40,558 bases of DNA, taken from assembly GCF_026130165.1 (NCBI RefSeq), contig NZ_JAIHOM010000041.1:1-40558 (forward strand), given 5' to 3'. How positions within the stretch are numbered: the stretch's first letter is position 1; every line of letters begins with the position of its first letter. Position numbers and translations under genes: made by a program. This DNA comes from Spirulina subsalsa FACHB-351. Lineage in GTDB: Bacteria > Cyanobacteriota > Cyanobacteriia > Cyanobacteriales > Spirulinaceae. Positions 35,528 through 40,558 of the stretch are shown in pieces. A model generated the notes under the pieces. It was not told the origin of the DNA. It searched no databases and saw nothing but the letters and a program-made list of their open reading frames with translations.

Positions 35528-35659
35528 TAGAGTCTGCGGAATAACTCTACTCGTGGGGCTAGGGAATTGATAATTGATAATTGATAATTGATAATTGTCA
35601 ATTGTCAATTGTCAATTGATAATTTCTCCCCTGCTCCCCGACTTATTCAGCAAGCCCTA
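35528..35659. mobile_element. MITE-like element carrying STRR heptamers, upstream of rsmE
   Basis: Ends TAGAGTCTGCGGAATAA (35528) and TTATTCAGCAAGCCCTA (ending 35659) are imperfect inverted repeats bounded by TA. A 32-bp interior stretch (35535-35566) is identical to 19417-19448 in another element. Inside are eight heptamers at 35565-35620: four AATTGAT, three AATTGTC, one AATTGAT. Confidence 0.6.
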
Positions 35660-35698
35660 ATTATCAATTATCAGTCCCCACCTCCACCCCCGAATCCC

Positions 35699-36451
35699 TT
35701 GGCCAATCGTTCTCAATTACAACGACTCACGATTACCCCCTCACAATGCCAAGGGGTTCAAATTCGCTTAACCTCAGACCAAGAACATTATTTATTACGG
35801 GTGCTGCGCTTAGGGAAAGGCGATCGCTTTATTGCCCTATTAGCCGAAGTGGGAGAAGCTTGGATTGCCCAAATTACAGACGAGGGAGCGATGCTCAGTC
35901 AACCCCTAGAAGGGAATCGGGAATTACCCGTAGCCCTGAGTTTGATGGTAGCCCTACCCAAAGGGAACGGTTTTGAAGAGATTGTGCGCTGTTGTACCGA
36001 GTTAGGTGTAGTGGAATTTATTCCGGTTATAAGCGATCGCACCCTCCTCAAACCCAGCCCCCAAAAAGTCACACGCTGGCGCAAAATTGCCCAAGAAGCC
36101 GCCGAACAATCCGAACGGATAGTCATTCCCACCCTCTGGGATCCCCTGCCCTTAAAAGCAGCCCTCACCCCCTTAGATTTAAATTCCAAGCTAGGCTACT
36201 GGGCCCTCGCACGGGGAGCCGATCAGCATCTAATGCACCATTTAATCCACAACACCCCAAGCGAATCCATCCCCGAAATTATCCTAGCAACCGGACCCGA
36301 AGGCGGCTGGACAGCCTCAGAAGTCGCCCAAGCCAGAGAAAAGGGGTTTCAAGTCATTTCCCTCGGAGAACGCATTCTCCGCGCCGTTACAGCCCCCATC
36401 GTAGCCGCTTCCCTCCTCGCCGCTTGGTATGAACAGGGAAAGCAACCTTGA
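35699..36451 (+). CDS. rsmE: 16S rRNA (uracil1498-N3)-methyltransferase RsmE
   Basis: A SPOUT-type methyltransferase. The C-terminal knot has ATGPEGGWTASEV near residue 203 and LGERILRAVTAPIVA. The N-terminal domain begins QLQRLTITPSQCQ with the HYLLRVLRLGKGDRF block. The frame is open upstream into the STRR repeats to 35588, but that part (IIVNCQLSID, PPPPPN) is translated repeat. No ATG is near the homologous start; a TTG at 35699 gives 250 residues and is my choice, with low certainty for the start. The MITE ends 39 bp upstream. Confidence 0.92.
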   Translation: MANRSQLQRLTITPSQCQGVQIRLTSDQEHYLLRVLRLGKGDRFIALLAEVGEAWIAQITDEGAMLSQPLEGNRELPVALSLMVALPKGNGFEEIVRCCTELGVVEFIPVISDRTLLKPSPQKVTRWRKIAQEAAEQSERIVIPTLWDPLPLKAALTPLDLNSKLGYWALARGADQHLMHHLIHNTPSESIPEIILATGPEGGWTASEVAQAREKGFQVISLGERILRAVTAPIVAASLLAAWYEQGKQP

Positions 36452-36463
36452 AAGCTGAGGGGT

Positions 36464-36586
36464 TAGAAACCGGGTTTTTGGGAGGGTTTAGAAGGCCAAC
36501 GAGAGGATGAGCGCAACCCGGTTTCTAGGCTAGTGGGAGGAAAGAAACCGGGTTTCAGGGTTGGGGGGTTAAAATGGGGGGATGTC
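36464..36586. repeat. REP-like array A, between rsmE and the toxin-antitoxin pair
   Basis: Three 13-mer-type motifs (GAAACCGGGTTT at 36466, AACCCGGTTTC near 36510, GAAACCGGGTTTC near 36545) in alternating orientation. The array ends with GGTTGGGGGGTTAAAATG, a capping sequence seen also at the right end of array C. Confidence 0.9.
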
Positions 36587-36662
36587 TTTGCTGATGGTGT
36601 GGCAATGGATGCGGTGAGATGGTGAGTTTATTGATTTTTGATCTTAAATAGTTTGAGGGAAG

Positions 36663-36911
36663 ATGATGAGAGCATTTGAGGTTTTGGGAAGGGTGAATAA
36701 TCAGGGTCATATTTTGTTGGATGAACCTTTAGACATTAAATCTGAGATGCGGGTTAAGGTGATTGTTTTGATTGCTGATGACGATCAGTTAGATGCTGAT
36801 GATCCTACGGTTGAGGAGATTCAGGCTAGTTTGATGCGAGCGTTGCAGGATGCTCAGGCAGGGAGAAGAATTCCTTTGGAACAGATGTGGGAGGGGGTTG
36901 ATGTCGAATAA
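36663..36911 (+). CDS. Type II antitoxin-like protein
   Basis: An 82-residue protein. Beta-strand N-terminus (FEVLGRVNNQGHILLDEPLDI, quoted in part: FEVLGRVNNQGHI) and helical C-terminus with EEIQASLMRALQDAQAGR, typical of small antitoxins paired with RelE/ParE toxins. It sits directly upstream of the toxin, overlapping it by 11 bp, as expected for coupled translation. A Shine-Dalgarno-like GAGGGA precedes ATG at 36663; a second ATG follows at 36666. Confidence 0.75.
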   Translation: MMRAFEVLGRVNNQGHILLDEPLDIKSEMRVKVIVLIADDDQLDADDPTVEEIQASLMRALQDAQAGRRIPLEQMWEGVDVE

Positions 36912-37263
36912 TCCCCAATTTGTGAATATTGATTTAACGCCTGAATATCGCAATAATCTCAAGAAGTTAGCTAAAAAATATCGAAATATTCGGTCTGATA
37001 CTCAGGGGTTAATTGAGAAACTCCAAAAAGGTTTGGTGTTGGGCGATCGCCTTTCTGGTTTTGGCGATAATTGTTATGTTTACAAGGTGAGGGCTAAAAA
37101 TAGCAATATCCAAAAGGGAAAAAGTGGGGGCTACCGGATTATTTATTTACTGGAGTCGAAAACCAGTATTTTGTTATTGACGATTTATAGTAAATCGGAG
37201 CAGGAAGATATTACTGCGGAGCAAGTTAAACGTATTTTGGATAATTTTGAGGAAGTCGAGTGA
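36901..37263 (+). CDS. RelE/ParE-superfamily toxin
   Basis: A 120-residue protein of the RelE/ParE fold: NIDLTPEYRNNLKKLAKKY, LGDRLSGFGDNCYVYKVR, then GGYRIIYLLESKTSILLLTIYSKSEQED, quoted in short parts (GGYRIIYLLE, LLLTIYSKS). RelE-type toxins cleave mRNA on ribosomes, ParE toxins poison gyrase; which applies is unclear. ATG at 36901 overlaps the antitoxin stop. Both genes lie within the REP-array block next to the RAYT gene. Confidence 0.82.
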   Translation: MSNNPQFVNIDLTPEYRNNLKKLAKKYRNIRSDTQGLIEKLQKGLVLGDRLSGFGDNCYVYKVRAKNSNIQKGKSGGYRIIYLLESKTSILLLTIYSKSEQEDITAEQVKRILDNFEEVE

Positions 37264-37289
37264 ATGGGATGAGAGGCCGGGGGGCTGTA

Positions 37290-37490
37290 GTGGGCAATGG
37301 GTCGGTGCAAGAAACCCGGTTTCGGGCTTGAGGGGGGAAACCGGGTTTTTGGGAGGGTTTGGGGGGGAAATGAGGGGATGAGCGCAACCCGGTTTCTTGG
37401 CTAGTGGGAAAGAAACCGGGTTTCAGGGATGCTGTAGTGGGAAAGGAGTCGGTGCAAGAAACCTGGTTTCAGGTTTACAGCTAAAATTGT
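37290..37490. repeat. REP-like array B, between the toxin gene and RAYT
   Basis: Five motif copies in about 200 bp (near 37312, 37339, 37386, 37411, 37458), alternating in orientation. The last is the variant GAAACCTGGTTTC. GTCGGTGCAAGAAAC anchors occur twice, 147 bp apart. G-runs (GGGAGGGTTTGGGGGGG) lie between copies. Confidence 0.9.
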
Positions 37491-37520
37491 CCTCATCCAA
37501 GCTTTCGGGGATTAATCCAA

Positions 37521-38090
37521 ATGCCCTATCGTCAGATTGCTTTAAATCCAGGTCATTATTATCATGTATACAATCGCGGTCATAATCGCGAGCTTATTTT
37601 CTTTGAGCGTGAAAACTATCTCTACTTTTTGCGACAACTTAGAAAATATTTAATCGAGCGGCAAGCTGCTGATATTATAGCTTATTGTTTAATGCCCAAT
37701 CATTACCATCTCCTGCTATATGTTAAGGTGGATTATCTATCACGGGTGATGCAACAGTTGGGGTTATCCTATGCGAAGGCAATCAACCAGCGACATCGAC
37801 GAGTGGGCAGTTTATTTCAGGGTCGTTTTCAGGCGATCGCCGTTGATTCAGATGAGTATTTATATCAGTTAACCCGATACATTCATTTAAACCCAGTAAA
37901 GGCGAAGATTGTCAATCGACCCGAAGATTGGGAGTTTTCAAGCTATCCAGAATATTTAGGTTTACGACGGGGAAGCTTACCCAAATTCGATGCAATTCAG
38001 GGTCATTTTAAATCCGCCGCTGATTATCGTTTATTTGTAGAAAGTTCGATCCAAACTACTACAATTCAGCATTTAATGTTCGACGAATAG
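37521..38090 (+). CDS. REP-associated tyrosine transposase (RAYT), Y1/HUH family
   Basis: A 189-residue protein with the Y1 transposase fold of RAYTs. HUH motif His61-Tyr62-His63 (MPNHYHLLL), likely catalytic Tyr84 in SYAKAINQRH, then the RAYT signatures GSLFQGRFQAIAVD and YLYQLTRYIHLNPVKAKIV. All catalytic parts are intact. RAYTs cut single-stranded REP hairpins and are thought to spread REPs through the genome. Arrays of a near-palindromic 13-mer lie directly on both sides (37290-37490 and 38100-38870). The ATG at 37521 (MPYRQIALNPGHYY) is the family-typical start. Confidence 0.92.
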   Translation: MPYRQIALNPGHYYHVYNRGHNRELIFFERENYLYFLRQLRKYLIERQAADIIAYCLMPNHYHLLLYVKVDYLSRVMQQLGLSYAKAINQRHRRVGSLFQGRFQAIAVDSDEYLYQLTRYIHLNPVKAKIVNRPEDWEFSSYPEYLGLRRGSLPKFDAIQGHFKSAADYRLFVESSIQTTTIQHLMFDE

Positions 38091-38099
38091 CGCGTGAGG

Positions 38100-38870
38100 T
38101 CAGAAACCGGGTTTTTAGTAGGGTTTAGGGGGTAAACGAGAAGATGAACGCAACCCGGTTTCTTGGCTAGTGGGGGGAAAGAAACCGGGTTTCAGGGATG
38201 CTGTGGCGGGAAAGGGGTCGGTGCAAGAAACCCGGTTTCGGGCTTGAGGGCAGAAACCGGGTTTTTGGGAGGGTTTGGGGGAGAAATGAGGGGATGGGGG
38301 CAACCCGGTTTCTTGGCTAGTGGGGGGAAAGAAACCCGGTTTCAGGGATGTTGTAGTGGGAAAGGGGTCGGTGCAAGAAACCCGGTTTCGGGTTTGAGGG
38401 CGGAAACCGGGTTTTTGGGAGGGTCTGGGGGGTAAACGAGAAGATGAGCGCAACCCGGTTTCTTGGCTAGTGGGGGGAAAGAAACCGGGTTTCAGGGATG
38501 CTGTAGTGGGAAAGGGGTCGGTGCAAGAAACCCGGTTTCGGGCTTGAGAGCGGAAACCGGGTTTTTGGTAGGGGTTTGGGGGGGAAATGAGGGGATGAGC
38601 GCAACCCGGTTTCTTGGCTAGTGGGGGGAAAGAAACCCGGTTTCAGGGGTGCTGTGGTGGGAAATGGGTCGGTGCAAGAAACCCGGTTTCGGGTTTGAGG
38701 GCGGAAACCGGGTTTTTGGTAGGGGTTTGGGGGGGAAATGAGGGGATGAGCGCAACCCGGTTTCTTGGCTAGGGGGGGGAAAGAAACCGGGTTTCAGGGA
38801 TGTTGTGGTGGGAAAGGAGTCGGTGCAAGAAACCCGGTTTCGGGGTTGGGGGGTAAAATGGGGGGGATGT
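38100..38870. repeat. REP-like array C, about five units of 150 bp
   Basis: About twenty motif copies in 770 bp, in a unit of 150-151 bp (GTGCAAGAAAC anchors at 38221, 38371, 38521, 38672, 38823). Each unit carries two pairs: GAAACCGGGTT...AACCCGGTTTC and GAAACCGGGTTTC...GAAACCCGGTTTC, with arms separated by 33-40 bp. In two units (near 38330 and 38631) the third motif is inverted. The array ends with a GGTTGGGGGGTAAAATG cap. Confidence 0.95.
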
Positions 38871-38894
38871 GCGAGCAGGGGGAGGGTTAAGGTG

Positions 38895-40558
38895 ATGAAG
38901 TTTTTCAGCAAGGTAGGAAGACGGTTAGGGGCGTTTTTAGGTCAGGGGACAGCGCAGCCATCCCTAAGCAAGATCATCCCCGCAGAATACGAAGCCTTTT
39001 TGCAAGAAGCCCTGCGCTTGACCAAGGAAAGTGGTGTTAATTCCTCGGTGGTTTATCCCTTCCTGACCCGTCAGCAAGACAAGCTCAACGAGGATCTGAT
39101 TGATCTCATTCCCACCTTTGCCACCAGCAATAACATTGTTGATTTGTTTAATTTTGCCAATTTAGTGCAGCAATTTCCCCTCGGTCAACGGGCGGTTAAT
39201 CTAGAAATTGCAATTGCCATCTACACCAAAGCTCTCGATTTTTTTGACCGCCAGAATGATGCATCTGCCTGGGCAATGACGCAAATGAACTTGGGGAATG
39301 CCTACAGGAGTCGCATCAGGGGAGAGCGAGGGGAGAACCTAGAGCAGGCGATTCGCTGCTACGAAGCCGCTTTAACCGTCTATACCCCCACCGCCTTTCC
39401 CGAAGATTGGGCAAGGACGCAAAATAACTTGGGGATTGCCTACAGTAACCGCATCAGGGGAGAGCGAGGGGAGAACCTAGAGCAGGCGATTCGCTGCCAC
39501 GAAGCCGCTTTAACCGTCTATACCCCCACCGCCTATCCCGAACAATGGGCAGGGACGCAAATTTGCTTGGGGAATGCCTACAGCGATCGCATCAGGGGAG
39601 AGCGAGGGGAAAACCTAGAGCAGGCAATTCGCTGCTACGAAGCCGCTTTAACCGTTAGAACCCCCACCGCCTTTCCCGAAGATTGGGCAAGGACGCAAAT
39701 GAACTTGGGGAATGCCTACGGTAAACGTATCAGGGGAGAGCGAGGGGAGAACCTAGAGCAGGCGATTCGCTGCTACGAAGCCGCTTTAACCGTCTATACC
39801 CCCACCGCCTTTCCCGAACAATGGGCAATGACGCAAATGAACTTGGGGAATGCCTACAAAACCCGCATCAGGGGAGAGCGAGGAGAGAACCTAGAGCAGG
39901 CGATTCGCTGCTACGAAGCCGCTTTAACCCTCTATACCCCCACCGCCTTTCCCGAACAATGGGCAACGACGCAAAATAACTTGGGGAATGCCTACGAGGA
40001 ACAAGGCCAAGTTGCCGCCGCCATTCGCTGCTACCGAGCCGCCTTAGAAATCCGCACCCCCTCCTCCTTCCCCCTCGACTGCCTCCAAACCGGACGCAAC
40101 CTCGGCAACTTCGCCTACAACCGCCAAGACTGGGAAAATGCCATCCACGGTTACGACAACGCCATCCGCGCCATCGAACAAAGCCGCAACTGGGCCACCA
40201 ACCCCCAAACCAAACAACAACTCCTCGAAGAAGCCCTCCCCCTCTATGGCAACATGATCGAAGCCTGCCTCCACCTGGAACGCTACGAACAAGCCCTCCT
40301 CACCGTCGAACGCAGCAAAGCCCGCACCTTCATCGAACTCCTCCACAACGCCAACCGCCTCCCCCAAAACGCCACCCCCGCCCAAATCCAACAATACGAA
40401 CAACTCAACCGCGAAATCGCCGCCCTCCAATACGCCCTCGACGACCAACCCCCCACCGAACCCCCCAACCCCCAACCCGGCCAACGCAGCCTCAACCTCC
40501 CCCCAACCTCCCCCCAAACCAACCCCCTCCTCACCCTCATCCAACAACGCCAAGCCCT
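38895..40558 (+). CDS. TPR protein, partial, probably TPR-CHAT
   Basis: The frame is open from ATG at 38895 to the window end. The product starts MKFFSKVGRRLGAFLGQ, has a helical N-region (residues 25-110), then five full tetratricopeptide-like repeats of 46 residues (NLGNAY.SRIRGERGEN, LEQAIRCYEAALTVYTP), then a linker with LERYEQALLTVERSKART and FIELLHNANRLP. This linker typically precedes the CHAT domain in cyanobacterial TPR-CHAT proteins; the CHAT domain itself would lie outside. The start abuts REP array C (25 bp), so the promoter may lie in the array. The sequence after about 40000 is strongly C-rich at third positions. Confidence 0.85.
   Translation, partial: MKFFSKVGRRLGAFLGQGTAQPSLSKIIPAEYEAFLQEALRLTKESGVNSSVVYPFLTRQQDKLNEDLIDLIPTFATSNNIVDLFNFANLVQQFPLGQRAVNLEIAIAIYTKALDFFDRQNDASAWAMTQMNLGNAYRSRIRGERGENLEQAIRCYEAALTVYTPTAFPEDWARTQNNLGIAYSNRIRGERGENLEQAIRCHEAALTVYTPTAYPEQWAGTQICLGNAYSDRIRGERGENLEQAIRCYEAALTVRTPTAFPEDWARTQMNLGNAYGKRIRGERGENLEQAIRCYEAALTVYTPTAFPEQWAMTQMNLGNAYKTRIRGERGENLEQAIRCYEAALTLYTPTAFPEQWATTQNNLGNAYEEQGQVAAAIRCYRAALEIRTPSSFPLDCLQTGRNLGNFAYNRQDWENAIHGYDNAIRAIEQSRNWATNPQTKQQLLEEALPLYGNMIEACLHLERYEQALLTVERSKARTFIELLHNANRLPQNATPAQIQQYEQLNREIAALQYALDDQPPTEPPNPQPGQRSLNLPPTSPQTNPLLTLIQQRQA
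39288..40000 (+). repeat. 138-bp in-frame tandem repeats
   Basis: Repeat starts (AACTTGGGGAATGCCTAC type) are at 39288, 39426, 39564, 39702, 39840 and 39978, exactly 138 bp apart, i.e. 46 codons. The copies are nearly identical at DNA level, so they look recently expanded. Confidence 0.95.

Noticed and set aside
36464-38870. Repeats that could be taken for a CRISPR array
   Set aside because: Units are about 150 bp, motifs alternate in orientation and spacers are themselves repeated. CRISPR repeats are direct with unique spacers.
38115-38911. Minus-strand ORFs of 112 and 97 residues (Pro/Lys/Arg-rich), and a plus-strand one at 38163-38435
   Set aside because: They are translations of the REP array, with the array period and no start signal.
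40044-40553. Minus-strand 169-residue Gly/Val/Glu-rich ORF
   Set aside because: It is the antisense of the C-rich TPR-gene coding sequence, which has a clear protein family on the plus strand.

Overview
The window looks like a chromosomal segment of a cyanobacterium, probably filamentous. Evidence: many GCGATCGC (HIP1-type) octamers; heptameric short tandem repeats (AATTGAT, ATTCCCT) of the STRR kind; and cyanobacterial gene types and pairings (efp next to accB, an NtcB-like LysR regulator, menB, DUF3318 and DUF4278 proteins, FHA-CHAT and TPR-CHAT proteins). The species cannot be named from this. There is no tRNA, rRNA or CRISPR array.

Layout. 1-360 holds the 5' end of an IS605-type tnpB running off the left edge. 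362-12.7 kb is mainly housekeeping: pyrR, an RDD membrane protein, rpmG-rpsR, a DUF937/EF-hand protein, clpB, a TIGR00027-type methyltransferase, miaB, a 42-residue Gly-rich protein, an alpha/beta hydrolase, ntcB, and tenA overlapping an exbD-like gene. 12.9-20.1 kb is an accessory island. A 5-kb gene encodes a secreted filamentous-haemagglutinin protein with seven FG-GAP-like repeats and a C-terminal CHAT protease. It lies between two nearly identical 384-bp direct repeats, the second of which directly abuts a small inverted-repeat element. 20.1-24.2 kb returns to core genes (ruvX, menB, a zinc-ribbon protein, lexA with a matching SOS box, an EamA transporter). 24.5-27.7 kb is a degraded defence-type island: an Uma2 pseudogene, csx3 (ring-nuclease family), a broken ORF, an intact Uma2 gene and a Csx2/Csx1-like CARF-HEPN ribonuclease. 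No cas10, other cas gene or CRISPR array is present. 28.1-36.45 kb is core again: efp-accB, an ArsR regulator, a GerMN lipoprotein-like protein, an ABC exporter, accD, a DUF2007-like protein, prepilin peptidase, DUF3318 and rsmE.

36.46-38.87 kb is the most unusual stretch. A Y1/HUH REP-associated tyrosine transposase (RAYT) gene has large arrays on both sides of a 13-bp near-palindrome (GAAACCGGGTTTC and its complement). I count about 28 copies, in units of about 150 bp, with a toxin-antitoxin pair inside the same block. Two stray copies lie between ruvX and menB, as expected of a REP family that has spread. The array runs up to the start of a TPR protein with a 138-bp in-frame tandem repeat, which leaves the window on the right and is probably a second CHAT protein.

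Three themes link the region: repeat-driven plasticity (RAYT/REP arrays, TAGGGYTTGCTGAATAA-ended elements, STRRs reaching gene starts and stops), signalling or proteolysis modules linked to defence (Csx3, CARF-HEPN, two CHAT-type proteins, a toxin-antitoxin pair), and a conserved core between them. All functions are inferred by reading motifs; no database search was run.
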